This document shows positions 43,846 through 52,462 of a stretch of DNA of 64,000 nucleotides, piece after piece. This DNA is from Nocardia sp. SYP-A9097 (GTDB lineage Bacteria; Actinomycetota; Actinomycetes; Mycobacteriales; Mycobacteriaceae). Each line of letters opens with the position of its first letter. Position 1 is the first letter of the stretch. Below the pieces are notes generated by a model. That model searched no databases, was not told where the DNA came from, and saw nothing but the letters and a program-made list of their open reading frames with translations. The stretch lies in assembly GCF_009649815.1 (NCBI RefSeq), contig NZ_WJIC01000006.1, forward strand, positions 345,913 through 409,912. The letters run 5' to 3'. A program made the position numbers and the translations under genes.

Positions 43846-45936
43846 GTGACAGATACGGACCTGCTCGCGACACCCGGGGTGGAAAGTGATTCAACTTCCT
43901 CGGATCGCGAAAGTGAATCCGGACAGATTTCGAAGATGAGCGAACACACTGACATCGCACGATCGGGGCTGACTGGAATGTTGTTGCCGCAGTTGCGTGC
44001 GCTTGCGGGGGAACTCGGTATTCGAGGTACTTCCGGAATGCGTAAGGGTGATCTCATCGCCGCCATCAAGGAGAATCAGTCCGGTGGCGCCAAGGCGACC
44101 GCGGTGGTCGGCAAGGCCACCACCGCGCGAAATGCCAAGGGCAAGGGCGATTCCGCGCCGACCGGCGGGGAATCCGCGCCGGCCGATGCTGCTCCCGCGA
44201 AGGCCGTCAAGGCCGAGAATGCTCCCGCGCAGGATGAGAAGTCCTCCGCGAAGGTCGAGAACGCCCGGGTCAAGTCCGACGTTCCGACGTACAACTCCGC
44301 GCCCGCTCGGGAGAGCGCCGCCGAGAAGACCGCCGAGCCGCGTGAGGCGAAGCGGGACGAGGGCGACAACGCCCGTGCCGAAGGCGACGACAGCCGCGAT
44401 GGTGGCCAGCGCGGCCGCGGTCGCCAGCGTCGGGGCCGCGATCAGCGCACCGACCAGCGCACCGGCAATGCCGGCACCGAGGCCGCTGTCTCGGAGACCG
44501 CTGTCACCGGCGAAGCCAAGTCGGAGTCCGAGGGCGGTGAGCGTCGCCGCGAGCGCAGTAACAATCAGCAGTCCGGCGGCCAGAACCAGCAGAGCAATCA
44601 GAACGGCACCGCGCGCGGCGGCAACAGCGAGCGCGACCGCAATCGCGGACCCGCCGTCGCCGATGACGACGACGAAGGTGGCCGCGGCCGTCGGGGCCGT
44701 CGCTTCCGCGAGCGTCGCCGTGGGCGCGACCGCGAGGGCGCGCCGGGCGAAACCAGCCGGGAGAGCAGGGAATTGGAGATCCGCGAGGACGATGTCCTGC
44801 AGCCGGTCGCCGGAATTCTCGACGTCCTCGACAACTACGCGTTCGTCCGCACCTCCGGCTACCTGGCCGGCCCGAACGACGTGTACGTGTCGATGAACCT
44901 GGTCCGCAAGAACGGCCTGCGCCGCGGTGACGCCATCACCGGTGCGGTCCGCGCTCCGCGCGACGGCGATCAGAGCAATCAGCGGCAGAAGTTCGATCCG
45001 CTGGTGCGACTGGACACCATCAACGGCTCGGATATCGAATCCGCCAAGCGCCGTCCGGAATTCCAGAAGCTCACCCCGCTGTACCCGAATCAGCGACTGC
45101 GGCTGGAGACTCAGCCGAACAAGCTGACCACGCGCATCATCGATCTGATCATGCCGATCGGTAAGGGTCAGCGCGCGCTGATCGTGTCCCCGCCCAAGGC
45201 GGGTAAGACGATGGTCATTCAGGACATCGCCAACGCGATCGCCACCAACAACCCCGAGTGCTACCTGATGGTCGTGCTGGTGGACGAGCGTCCCGAGGAA
45301 GTGACCGATATGCAGCGCTCCGTGCGCGGCGAGGTCATCGCCTCCACGTTCGACCGCCCGCCGGGCGATCACACCTCGGTCGCCGAGCTCGCCATCGAGC
45401 GTGCGAAGCGGTTGGTGGAGATGGGCCAGGACGTCGTGGTGCTGCTCGACTCGATCACCCGATTGGGCCGCGCGTACAACAACTCCTCGCCGGCGTCGGG
45501 CCGAATCCTTTCCGGTGGTGTGGATTCCACCGCGCTGTACCCGCCCAAGCGGTTCCTCGGCGCGGCCCGCAATATCGAGAACGGTGGCTCGCTCACCATT
45601 ATCGCGACGGCGTTGGTCGAGACCGGTTCCACCGGTGACACGGTCATCTTCGAAGAGTTCAAGGGCACCGGTAACGCCGAGCTCAAGCTCGATCGCAAGA
45701 TCGCCGAGCGCCGCGTGTTCCCGGCGGTCGATGTGAACCTGTCCAGTACTCGCCGCGACGATCTACTGATGTCGCCCGACGAGACGGCCGTGGTGCACAA
45801 GCTGCGCCGCGTGCTCTCCGGCCTGGATTCGCATCAGGCCATCGACCTCATGGTCGACCGGTTGAAGAAGACCAAGAGCAATGTCGAATTCCTGATGACC
45901 GTCTCCAAGACGGCCCCGGGCGCGATCGACGAATAA
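43846..45936 (+). CDS. rho: transcription termination factor Rho
   Basis: 696-aa ATP-dependent RNA helicase, against about 420 for E. coli. Residues ~80-300 are an Arg/Asn/Gly-rich, low-complexity insert (SNNQQSGGQNQQSNQNG, GRRGRRFRERRRGRDRE) as in other actinobacteria, which adds RNA binding. The SAP-like start (LRALAGELGIRGTSGMRKGDL), the RNA-binding fold (EDDVLQPVAGILDVLDNYAF) and the motor with Walker A SPPKAGKTM and MVVLVDERPEEVTD follow. GTG start at 43846 behind AGGAAAGG. Confidence 0.96.
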   Translation: MTDTDLLATPGVESDSTSSDRESESGQISKMSEHTDIARSGLTGMLLPQLRALAGELGIRGTSGMRKGDLIAAIKENQSGGAKATAVVGKATTARNAKGKGDSAPTGGESAPADAAPAKAVKAENAPAQDEKSSAKVENARVKSDVPTYNSAPARESAAEKTAEPREAKRDEGDNARAEGDDSRDGGQRGRGRQRRGRDQRTDQRTGNAGTEAAVSETAVTGEAKSESEGGERRRERSNNQQSGGQNQQSNQNGTARGGNSERDRNRGPAVADDDDEGGRGRRGRRFRERRRGRDREGAPGETSRESRELEIREDDVLQPVAGILDVLDNYAFVRTSGYLAGPNDVYVSMNLVRKNGLRRGDAITGAVRAPRDGDQSNQRQKFDPLVRLDTINGSDIESAKRRPEFQKLTPLYPNQRLRLETQPNKLTTRIIDLIMPIGKGQRALIVSPPKAGKTMVIQDIANAIATNNPECYLMVVLVDERPEEVTDMQRSVRGEVIASTFDRPPGDHTSVAELAIERAKRLVEMGQDVVVLLDSITRLGRAYNNSSPASGRILSGGVDSTALYPPKRFLGAARNIENGGSLTIIATALVETGSTGDTVIFEEFKGTGNAELKLDRKIAERRVFPAVDVNLSSTRRDDLLMSPDETAVVHKLRRVLSGLDSHQAIDLMVDRLKKTKSNVEFLMTVSKTAPGAIDE

Positions 45937-46307
45937 GGTTCGGCCGCAGGCGATTTCGCTTGGTTGAGCTCGGCAACAGCCCCACTCCGGTGGGGCTGTT
46001 GCCGTTTCACGGGTAGCTGCGCGGGTAGCCGATCCGGCTTCGGGCCGTAGAACACCATGCCTATCAAGGCCGCGCCGAAGATCATGAAGGCGAGAATCGA
46101 CGCGGTCACGGCGCCGGAATCTGCGCCCGGCACCGTGACCGCTGTGTAGGTGAGTGTGCCGTCTCCGTGCGGTGGGGTTGGGGCCAGGATTTGGTTCCGT
46201 ACCGCACGACCGGACTCGCCGGGCCGGACGCACCACCCCGCCACCACGATCAGCAGCAGTGCTCCCAGGACCACCCCTGCGGCGATCTCCGCATCCTTCC
46301 TGGTCAC
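45834..46307 (-). CDS. small membrane protein, convergent with and overlapping rho
   Basis: 157 aa. Two membrane helices are plain ([17 protein letters not shown] and [19 protein letters not shown]) with an exported loop between. The GTG at 46307 has a strong GGAAGGAC upstream, which supports a real gene. The C-terminal 60 residues (from about RLPAQLPVK) are encoded across the rho terminator hairpin and antisense to the last 103 bases of rho, so that part may be a run-through after loss of an original stop. Family unknown. Confidence 0.55.
   Translation of the reverse strand: MTRKDAEIAAGVVLGALLLIVVAGWCVRPGESGRAVRNQILAPTPPHGDGTLTYTAVTVPGADSGAVTASILAFMIFGAALIGMVFYGPKPDRLPAQLPVKRQQPHRSGAVAELNQAKSPAAEPYSSIAPGAVLETVIRNSTLLLVFFNRSTMRSMA
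45972..46003. terminator. terminator after rho
   Basis: A 14-bp perfect stem, GGCAACAGCCCCAC / GTGGGGCTGTTGCC with TCCG loop, 35 bases after the rho stop. The T tract is short (GTTTC). It also lies within the convergent gene at 45834-46307. Confidence 0.8.
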
Positions 46308-46376
46308 AGCTGTCCTTCCCGTAGTCGCGAGGCTCTCACCTGCGAACCACTCTATGAACAACGGTGTTCGTATTCC

Positions 46377-46394
46377 CGAGTAGCGAACTACTCG
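46377..46394. repeat. small perfect hairpin upstream of rpmE
   Basis: CGAGTAG-CGAA-CTACTCG, a seven-base stem with a stable tetraloop, in the gap between the divergent membrane-protein gene and rpmE. It could be an operator or the foot of a transcript; nothing decides between these. Confidence 0.4.
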
Positions 46395-46522
46395 TCTTCA
46401 GCCTGGCTCGAGAACCGTGAACCCGCGTGCCCGAAGTTTCTTGGGGTTACACGAAACCGACCTGTCGGTTGGTTCACTGCTCGGCTCGGTCGGCCCGGAA
46501 TTTTTCGTGCCCCGGCATTGTC

Positions 46523-46528
46523 TATACT
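46523..46528 (+). promoter_or_regulatory. probable -10 element of rpmE
   Basis: TATACT, one base from the sigma-70 consensus, 77 bases before the rpmE start. The -35 partner near 46497-46505 (GGAATTTTT) is poor, as is common in actinobacteria. Confidence 0.5.
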
Positions 46529-46604
46529 TTCCGTTTGGCAACCATGCCTAGTCGGTTCCGGTTCACGCCTCGCGAGGCGACCCGGCGCCATTCGAAAGGA
46601 CACC

Positions 46605-46826
46605 ATGAAGGCAGGAATTCACCCCACGTACGTCGATACGACGGTCGTGTGCGGCTGCGGCAACACCTTCCAGACCAAGAGCACCAAGGAGTCCGGCCAG
46701 ATCACGGTCGAAGTTTGCTCCCAGTGCCACCCGTTCTACACGGGCAAGCAGAAGATCCTGGACACCGGTGGCCGCGTGGCTCGCTTCGAGGCCCGCTACG
46801 GCAAGCGCGACAAGGCTGCCAAGTAG
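46605..46826 (+). CDS. rpmE: 50S ribosomal protein L31
   Basis: 73 aa, zinc-binding (C+) form: VVCGCGNTF and [13 protein letters not shown] provide the Cys ligands. The ATG at 46605 has GAAAGGA four bases upstream. The conserved ending FEARYGKR is present. It is an independent unit between rho and prfA, with a promoter and a terminator of its own. Confidence 0.97.
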   Translation: MKAGIHPTYVDTTVVCGCGNTFQTKSTKESGQITVEVCSQCHPFYTGKQKILDTGGRVARFEARYGKRDKAAK

Positions 46827-46835
46827 CTACTCTGT

Positions 46836-46870
46836 CGACGCCCGTCCTGCAGCATGCAGGCCGGGCGTCG
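46836..46870 (+). terminator. Rho-independent terminator of rpmE
   Basis: Nested stem: CGACGCCCG pairs with CGGGCGTCG, enclosing CTGCA-GCA-TGCAG. It is followed by CTGTATTTTC and lies nine bases after the rpmE stop. Confidence 0.88.
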
Positions 46871-46901
46871 CTGTATTTTCTGCCTCCGCTTCGCTCCGGC
46901 G

Positions 46902-46994
46902 GTTCGCGGCCCTCGTGACCCCGGTTCTTCCCTCCTCCGCTCCTCCGCTTCGCTCCCCCGCTCCGTCAGTCCAGAACCGGGGCGGGCCGCGAAC
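46902..46994. repeat. long imperfect inverted repeat before prfA
   Basis: GTTCGCGGCCC (46902-46912) and CCCCGGTTCT (46919-46928) pair with AGAACCGGGG (46973-46982) and GGGCCGCGAAC (46984-46994): 21 base pairs with a 6-versus-1 base bulge, closing a C/T-rich loop of 44 bases. The motif CTCCGCTTCGCTCC occurs in the loop and again just outside the left arm. It ends 44 bases before the prfA start. Confidence 0.75.
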
Positions 46995-47038
46995 TTGGGG
47001 TGGGTGTAGCCCCTAGTCCTATCGAAGGAGCAACCGCG

Positions 47039-48121
47039 ATGGCCGACAAGTCCGCGGCCCCGAACGCGATCGACGACATTCTGGCCGAATACGGCGCTCT
47101 CGAAGCGCAATTGGCCGATCCCGACCTGCACAATAATCCGGGCGCGGCCCGCCGGGTCGGCAAGCGCTTCGCCGAACTCGGCCCCATCATGGCGGCCTAC
47201 AACAAGCTCACCGCCACGCGTGACGATCTGGCCGCGGCCGAGGAACTCGCCGCCGACGACTCGTCCTTCGCCACCGAGATCCCCGGACTGCGCGCACAGG
47301 TCGAGGAGTTCGAGAAGACCCTCACCGACCTGCTCGCACCGCGCGACCCCCACGACGCGGATGACGTTGTGCTGGAAGTGAAGTCGGGTGAAGGCGGCGA
47401 GGAATCCGCGCTCTTCGCCTCCGATCTGGCGCGCATGTACATCCGGTACGCCGAACGCCACGGCTGGAAGGTCGAGGTGCTCGACGCCAATATCACCGAT
47501 ATGGGCGGCTACAAAGAGGCAACTCTCTCCATCAAGGCCAAGGAACCGTCCCTGGACGGGGTCTGGTCCAAGCTCAAATTCGAGGGCGGCGTGCACCGCG
47601 TACAGCGCGTCCCCGTCACCGAATCGCAGGGCCGCATCCATACCTCCGCCGCCGGCGTACTCGTCTACCCCGAACCCGATGAGGTGGAAGAGGTGCAGAT
47701 CGAGGACAAGGATCTGCGCGTCGACGTATACCGCTCCTCCGGTAAGGGCGGCCAGGGCGTCAACACCACCGACTCCGCGGTGCGCCTCACCCACCTACCC
47801 ACCGGCATCGTCGTGACCTGCCAGAACGAGCGCTCCCAGCTGCAGAACAAGATGCGCGCCATGCAGGTCCTCGCCGCGCGACTGCAGGCCCTCGCGGAGG
47901 AGCAGGCCGATCAGGAAGCCGCCGCCGGGCGCGCCACCCAGATCCGCACCGTCGACCGCTCCGAGCGCATCCGCACCTACAATTTCCCCGAGAACCGCAT
48001 CGCCGACCACCGCATCGGTTTCAAGGCGCACAACCTCGATTCGGTCCTCGACGGCAACCTCGACGACCTCTTCCAAGCCCTCGGCGAAGCCGACCGCGCC
48101 GCCCGCCTCGCCGCCGAATAA
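47039..48121 (+). CDS. prfA: peptide chain release factor 1
   Basis: 360-aa class I release factor. The RF1-type PxT anticodon tripeptide ([10 protein letters not shown]) reads UAA/UAG, and GGQ ([17 protein letters not shown]) triggers peptide release. The ATG at 47039 follows AAGGAG by eight bases; a GTG at 47000 is open but unconserved. prmC, which methylates the GGQ glutamine, follows. Confidence 0.97.
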   Translation: MADKSAAPNAIDDILAEYGALEAQLADPDLHNNPGAARRVGKRFAELGPIMAAYNKLTATRDDLAAAEELAADDSSFATEIPGLRAQVEEFEKTLTDLLAPRDPHDADDVVLEVKSGEGGEESALFASDLARMYIRYAERHGWKVEVLDANITDMGGYKEATLSIKAKEPSLDGVWSKLKFEGGVHRVQRVPVTESQGRIHTSAAGVLVYPEPDEVEEVQIEDKDLRVDVYRSSGKGGQGVNTTDSAVRLTHLPTGIVVTCQNERSQLQNKMRAMQVLAARLQALAEEQADQEAAAGRATQIRTVDRSERIRTYNFPENRIADHRIGFKAHNLDSVLDGNLDDLFQALGEADRAARLAAE

Positions 48122-48187
48122 GACGCGCCGTCGCAAGGTGCGGGCAAACGCTCAGGTCGGGGACGGGACAACTGATTTCGTGAGAAT

Positions 48188-49171
48188 ATGGGTAACTCCT
48201 GGGGTACCCCCAGAACTCGTGTGGTACCTGGCCGGCGGCCCGGTACGGAAGGATCGAGGCTCCCACTGATCGGCAAAAGTTCCGGGGAGGCGGCGGGGCA
48301 CCGCGCGCCATTGCGTCCAGCGATCCGCGAGGCCATTGCAATTCTCGAGTCCGCCGGGGTGCACAGCCCCGGCGCCGACGCGGAATACCTTGCGGCACAT
48401 GTGCTCGGGGTCGATCGCATGCGATTGGCCCTGGTGCCGATGGTGACCGCCGACCAACTCGAGGAATTCCGCAAACTGGTGGCCCGCCGCGCGGAACGCG
48501 TTCCGCTGCAACACCTTACGGGCACCGCGGCGATGGGTGAGATCGACTTGGCGGTCGGTCCGGGCGTCTTCATTCCCCGCCCGGAAACCGAACTCCTCTT
48601 CGCTTGGGCCCTGGCCCAGCTCGAGGCGGTAGGCCACGCCCACCAGCCCGTCGTGGTCGACTTGTGCACCGGCTCAGGCGCTTTGGCCCTGGCCATCGCG
48701 CATGCCCGCCCCGATGCCCAAGTCCACGCCGTCGAACTCGACACCGAAGCGTTGGCCTGGGCCCGCCGCAACGCCCTGCAACTGGCCGACGAGGGTGACA
48801 CCCCCATTGACCTGCACGCCGCAGACGTCACCGACCCGACCCTGCTCACACAGCTGACCGGAATGGTCGACATAGTCGTCTCCAACCCGCCCTACATCCC
48901 CGAAGCCGCGATCCTGGATCCCGAAGTAGCCGACCACGATCCGCACCGCGCCCTCTTCGGCGGCCCCGACGGCCTCTCCGTAATCCGCCCCATGATCCCC
49001 AACATCACCCGCCTCCTCCGCCCCGGCGGCGCAGTCGCCATCGAACACGACGACACCAACGGCTCCGACGTAGCCGCCCTACTCACCGCCGCAGGCTTCA
49101 CCTCGGTAATCGAACACCCCGACCTCGCAGGCAAACCCCGCTTCGTCGTCGCCCACCGCATCTTGGATTAG
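48188..49171 (+). CDS. prmC: release-factor glutamine methyltransferase
   Basis: 327 aa from this ATG. Motif I VVDLCTGSGALALAIA and the catalytic NPPY (VVSNPPYIPEAA) identify the N5-glutamine methyltransferase that modifies GGQ of release factors. Family members usually begin close to LRPAIREAIAILESAGV (residue 42 here), so the first 40 residues may be untranslated; no good SD settles it. Next to prfA, as usual. Confidence 0.92.
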   Translation: MGNSWGTPRTRVVPGRRPGTEGSRLPLIGKSSGEAAGHRAPLRPAIREAIAILESAGVHSPGADAEYLAAHVLGVDRMRLALVPMVTADQLEEFRKLVARRAERVPLQHLTGTAAMGEIDLAVGPGVFIPRPETELLFAWALAQLEAVGHAHQPVVVDLCTGSGALALAIAHARPDAQVHAVELDTEALAWARRNALQLADEGDTPIDLHAADVTDPTLLTQLTGMVDIVVSNPPYIPEAAILDPEVADHDPHRALFGGPDGLSVIRPMIPNITRLLRPGGAVAIEHDDTNGSDVAALLTAAGFTSVIEHPDLAGKPRFVVAHRILD

Positions 49172-49208
49172 CACACCAGTCGGTGCACCAATGGGTACAC
49201 TGAATCGC

Positions 49209-49463
49209 ATGTCGCTGAAGCCGCTGACCATCAAGCTCCCGGAGAACTACCTCGAGGTTCTCAAGGCTGTTGCGGAAGAAGAAGGCACCACGCCCTCGGG
49301 GCTGGCCGCTCGGGCGGTGATGGAGCACCTACTACAGCGAGCTGCAGCCGCCGAAACTCATTGGGACACAGCAGGTGCCGCGACCGCTCAGGCTGACATC
49401 GAAGCCGAGCGTGACGCCCGCTGGATCGCCGATGAGCAGCGGCGACCCGGCCATGCTGCATGA
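49209..49463 (+). CDS. ribbon-helix-helix antitoxin-like protein
   Basis: 84 aa. KPLTIKLPENYLEVLKAVA is a ribbon-helix-helix DNA-binding N-terminus (strand then helix), followed by GTTPSGLAARAVMEHLLQ and an acidic, flexible C-terminal tail suited to wrapping a toxin. TACACT at 49196-49201 would put transcription start at or near this ATG, so the message may be leaderless; an ATG at 49191 is an alternative. Its stop overlaps the toxin-like gene (ATGA). It sits in the middle of the prmC-tsaC block. Confidence 0.75.
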   Translation: MSLKPLTIKLPENYLEVLKAVAEEEGTTPSGLAARAVMEHLLQRAAAAETHWDTAGAATAQADIEAERDARWIADEQRRPGHAA

Positions 49464-49762
49464 GGCGCGGTGAAGTCTGGGACTATCGCTCCATCTCGCG
49501 TACCAGGCGTGTCCTGGTGGTATCGGCCGAAGCATTGAACACCGCCGGTGTTCCGATCATTGTGGACGTGACCGATATCGAGCCAGGTAGCCCCGCATTG
49601 TTGCTGCTTGCGGTCGGATTGGGTACCGAACTCGGTGGCTGGGCGCGCTGTCGCAGCATCTCGACCGGCGATCCTGCTCGCTTTGAGACGCTCGTCGGCC
49701 GCGCCTCTGTGGAGGCGATGGAGCAGGTCGATATGGCGCTGTCGGCAGCGCTGTCGCTGTAG
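49460..49762 (+). CDS. MazF/PemK-like toxin
   Basis: 100 aa. The start MRRGEVWDYRS and the core RVLVVSAEALN are MazF-like; GWARCRSISTGDP and LVGRASVEAMEQVDMALSAAL match the family's C-terminal strand and helix. Such proteins are ribosome-independent RNases held in check by the upstream antitoxin. Overlapping start (ATGA) with the RHH gene supports a toxin-antitoxin pair. Similarity is by eye and the protein is slightly short, so activity is inferred. Confidence 0.7.
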   Translation: MRRGEVWDYRSISRTRRVLVVSAEALNTAGVPIIVDVTDIEPGSPALLLLAVGLGTELGGWARCRSISTGDPARFETLVGRASVEAMEQVDMALSAALSL

Positions 49763-49816
49763 CCCGCAGATTCAAGCGCTACCGCGACGGTGGGGGCGGG
49801 AGGGATCCGTGCCAAG

Positions 49817-50491
49817 ATGTTGGCCGTGAGTACCGTCTATGACTGTGCCGATTCCGATTCTCGGGCCGCGGGGTTGATTGCGGCTCGGAGTGCGTTGAAG
49901 TCGGGGCGGTTGGCTGTGATTCCTACCGACACGCTGTATGGGCTGGCTGCTGATGCGTTCGACAGTCAGGCTGTCAGCGCGCTGCTCGCCGCCAAGCGGC
50001 GGGGGCGGGATATGCCGGTGCCGGTGCTGGTCGGGTCGTGGACGACGATCGACGGACTGGTGTTCTCGGTGCGGCCGCAGGCGCGCGAGTTGATTCGCGC
50101 GTTCTGGCCGGGCGGGCTGAGTCTTGTTGTGCAGCAGGCGCCTTCGCTGGCCTGGGACCTGGGGGATACCCGGGGGACGGTCATGCTGCGGATGCCGTTG
50201 CATCCGGTCGCGCTCGAGGTACTGCGCGAGGTCGGACCGCTGGCGGTGTCCAGCGCCAATGTTTCGGGGCAGCCGCCCGCCAAGACCGTCGACGAGGCCA
50301 AGGCGCAACTCGGCGATCTGGTCGGGGTGTACCTCGATGGTGGTCCGGCCGATCACGCGGTCGCCTCCACCATCGTGGATCTGACCTCCGACGTCCCGCG
50401 CATTCTGCGGGAGGGCGCCGTCCCCACCGAGAAGGTCGCGGAGGTCCTCGGCATCTCGCCGGAGGAGCTGCTTTCCCAGAGCACGCGGTGA
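49817..50491 (+). CDS. L-threonylcarbamoyladenylate synthase (TsaC/YrdC type)
   Basis: 224-aa enzyme that makes threonylcarbamoyl-AMP for t6A37 in ANN-reading tRNAs. YrdC-domain marks: VIPTDTLYGLAADAF, LLAAKRRGRDMPVPVLV, FWPGGLSLVV, RMPLHPVALEVL, SSANVSGQPPA. It lacks the C-terminal Sua5 extension. Starts at 49817 (ATG, behind GGGAGGG at some distance) or 49826 (GTG). Conserved neighbour of prmC and wecA. Confidence 0.9.
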   Translation: MLAVSTVYDCADSDSRAAGLIAARSALKSGRLAVIPTDTLYGLAADAFDSQAVSALLAAKRRGRDMPVPVLVGSWTTIDGLVFSVRPQARELIRAFWPGGLSLVVQQAPSLAWDLGDTRGTVMLRMPLHPVALEVLREVGPLAVSSANVSGQPPAKTVDEAKAQLGDLVGVYLDGGPADHAVASTIVDLTSDVPRILREGAVPTEKVAEVLGISPEELLSQSTR

Positions 50492-50502
50492 CGGCCCGAT
50501 AA

Positions 50503-51696
50503 ATGCTGTTGAGTCAGGGCGTTTTCAGCCAGGGCGCGGTCGTCCCGCTGCGGGAGCTGCTGCTGGTGCTGTTCGTCGCGGCGGTGGTGACCTTCCTGAG
50601 CACCGGCGGAATCCGGGTGGGCGCCATCACCTTCGGCGCGGTGGCGGTACCGCGCGAGCGTGACGTCCACGTGAAGCCGATTCCCCGCATGGGCGGACTC
50701 GGCATCTACCTGGGTGTGATCGCGGCCGTACTGTTCGCGCATCAACTGCCCGCACTGCGCCGCGGCTTCGACTATCCGAAGGACATTCCCGCGGTGCTCG
50801 CCGCGGGCACGCTCATCGTGCTGGTCGGCATCATCGACGACCGCTGGGGTCTGGACGCGCTCACCAAATTCGTCGGACAGGTGACCGCGGCCGGGGTGAT
50901 GGCGGTGATGGGCCTGTCCTGGGTGGCCATCTACAACCCCTTCACCAATGAGACCGTGGTGCTCGATCCGCTGCAGGGTGGTCTGGTGACCGTCGGTATC
51001 ACCGTCACGCTCATCAATGCCATGAATTTCGTGGACGGTCTCGACGGTTTGGCCGCGGGCCTGGGTTTCATTGCGTCGGTGGCGGTTTTCGTCTTCAGTG
51101 TCGGGCTGCTCTACGAAGTGGGCGGTTCCACCGATACGTATCCGCCGGCCTTGCTGGCCGCCGCACTGGCGGGTGGCTGTCTGGGATTTCTGCCGCACAA
51201 TTTTCAGCCGGCCCGAATATTCATGGGCGATACCGGTTCCATGCTCATCGGATTGATGCTGGCCGCGGTCTCCACGGGCGCTTCGGGCCGAATTCCGCTG
51301 CAGGGTTACGGCCCGCGCGACATCGTCGGTCTGCTGTCGCCGTTGTTGCTGGTGGGTGCGGTCATGTTCATTCCGGTACTTGATCTTGTTCTTGCCATCG
51401 TGCGCCGAGTTCGCGCCGGTGTGAGTTTCTCCACCCCGGACAAAATGCATCTGCATCACCGTTTGCTGCAGATCGGCCATTCGCATCGCCGCGTCGTGTT
51501 GTTGATCTACTTGTGGGTGAGCGTGCTCGCATTCGGTGCGGTCGGCACGTCATTGATGGATCGGCGCGTGGTCGCCCTGCTCTTCGCGGCCGGCCTGGTA
51601 TTCGCCCTGATCGTCACCTCCGTCCCGTCCTGGCGGGAGCTGCGGGCGCGTGCCGGGCGTAAACCGCCGCGCGGTCCGGATATGGCCGCCCGGTAG
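50503..51696 (+). CDS. wecA: polyprenyl-phosphate N-acetylglucosaminyl/sugar-1-phosphate transferase
   Basis: 397-aa polytopic enzyme of the MraY/WecA family with about eleven membrane helices. Catalytic marks: IIDDRWGLD (DD pair), NAMNFVDGLDGLAAG, ARIFMGDTGSM, and HLHHR near the C-terminus. It moves a GlcNAc-1-P type group from a UDP-sugar to decaprenyl phosphate, the first step of mycolyl-arabinogalactan linker synthesis in this order. It starts 11 bases after the tsaC-type gene. Confidence 0.92.
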   Translation: MLLSQGVFSQGAVVPLRELLLVLFVAAVVTFLSTGGIRVGAITFGAVAVPRERDVHVKPIPRMGGLGIYLGVIAAVLFAHQLPALRRGFDYPKDIPAVLAAGTLIVLVGIIDDRWGLDALTKFVGQVTAAGVMAVMGLSWVAIYNPFTNETVVLDPLQGGLVTVGITVTLINAMNFVDGLDGLAAGLGFIASVAVFVFSVGLLYEVGGSTDTYPPALLAAALAGGCLGFLPHNFQPARIFMGDTGSMLIGLMLAAVSTGASGRIPLQGYGPRDIVGLLSPLLLVGAVMFIPVLDLVLAIVRRVRAGVSFSTPDKMHLHHRLLQIGHSHRRVVLLIYLWVSVLAFGAVGTSLMDRRVVALLFAAGLVFALIVTSVPSWRELRARAGRKPPRGPDMAAR

Positions 51697-51707
51697 AGTT
51701 CGCTGTC

Positions 51708-52136
51708 GTGAGCACGCCTTCCACCCCCGGTCCCGACGCCCCGCTGCGGGCGGCCCTGCGCTACGGCCTCATGGGATTGGCTGTGCTGGTGGTGGTTTCG
51801 GCAATTCTGTCGTCGATCATCGCCGGCATGCCCGGCCTGTGGGGCGCGCTGCTCGGCGCTGCCATCGGCGGCGGCTTCATTCTCACCACCGCCGCCTCGG
51901 TGCTCTTCAGCGCGAAGATCGAGTCCGGTTTACAGGGCATCGTGATCCTCGGCAGCTGGGTCGGCAAGATCGTGCTGGTGCTCGCCATCGTCGCGGTACT
52001 GAAGCAATTCGACTTCTACAGCCCCGTCGCGCTCTTCCTGACGGTCGTCGGCGCGCTGCTCATCGTGCTCGGTGCGGAGACGTACGGCCTTCTGCGGCAA
52101 CGGGTTCCGACCGTCGAGACGGAGCGTGAGCTCTAA
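51708..52136 (+). CDS. AtpI-like membrane protein
   Basis: 142 aa with four hydrophobic helices (LMGLAVLVVVSAILSSIIAGM, LLGAAIGGGFILTTAASVLF and two more) and nothing else recognisable. Position just upstream of atpB and size match the ATP synthase protein I/conserved membrane protein of actinobacterial atp operons, thought to help Fo c-ring assembly or ion balance. GTG start 12 bases after wecA. Confidence 0.75.
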   Translation: MSTPSTPGPDAPLRAALRYGLMGLAVLVVVSAILSSIIAGMPGLWGALLGAAIGGGFILTTAASVLFSAKIESGLQGIVILGSWVGKIVLVLAIVAVLKQFDFYSPVALFLTVVGALLIVLGAETYGLLRQRVPTVETEREL

Positions 52137-52462
52137 CCACGACACCGTTCATCGGCTGTTTATGCCACCCCCTACACGTTGTCGTAGATAACTTGATAAA
52201 CTCTTTACTTGTAGCCGACCGAAGCACAAGGGGGGGTCACCTGAGACCCGCCTGAGAACAGGTTATGCTTACTGCCGTACCGGCCCCTTCGGGTCACCGG
52301 TTCTGCACCGTCGACGATGTCGCCGACGCGCGTACAGACGCCCGGGCTTAGCCCCTCAGCTGCTGACGAACTTCGAGCCGACCTGAGTCGACCACCAGAT
52401 CGTCAATGTCCGATCGAACCGCAGGAAAAGGATTTCCTGCGGCCCGACCACGGGAGAGAACG
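52137..52462 (+). other. atpB upstream region with AT-rich island and 5-prime hairpin
   Basis: About 325 bases. An AT-rich island at 52176-52215 (GTAGATAACTTGATAAACTC) is a likely promoter area for the ATP synthase genes, and TATGCT at 52264-52269 is another -10 candidate; no clean -35/-10 pair stands out. Just before atpB a hairpin GCAGGAAA-AGGA-TTTCCTGC (52421-52440) would lie in the mRNA leader. Confidence 0.5.

Noticed and set aside
52406..52462. ATG at 52406 as atpB start
   Set aside because: No SD, atypical codons, a hairpin in the region, and a better-placed SD before CTG at 52463.
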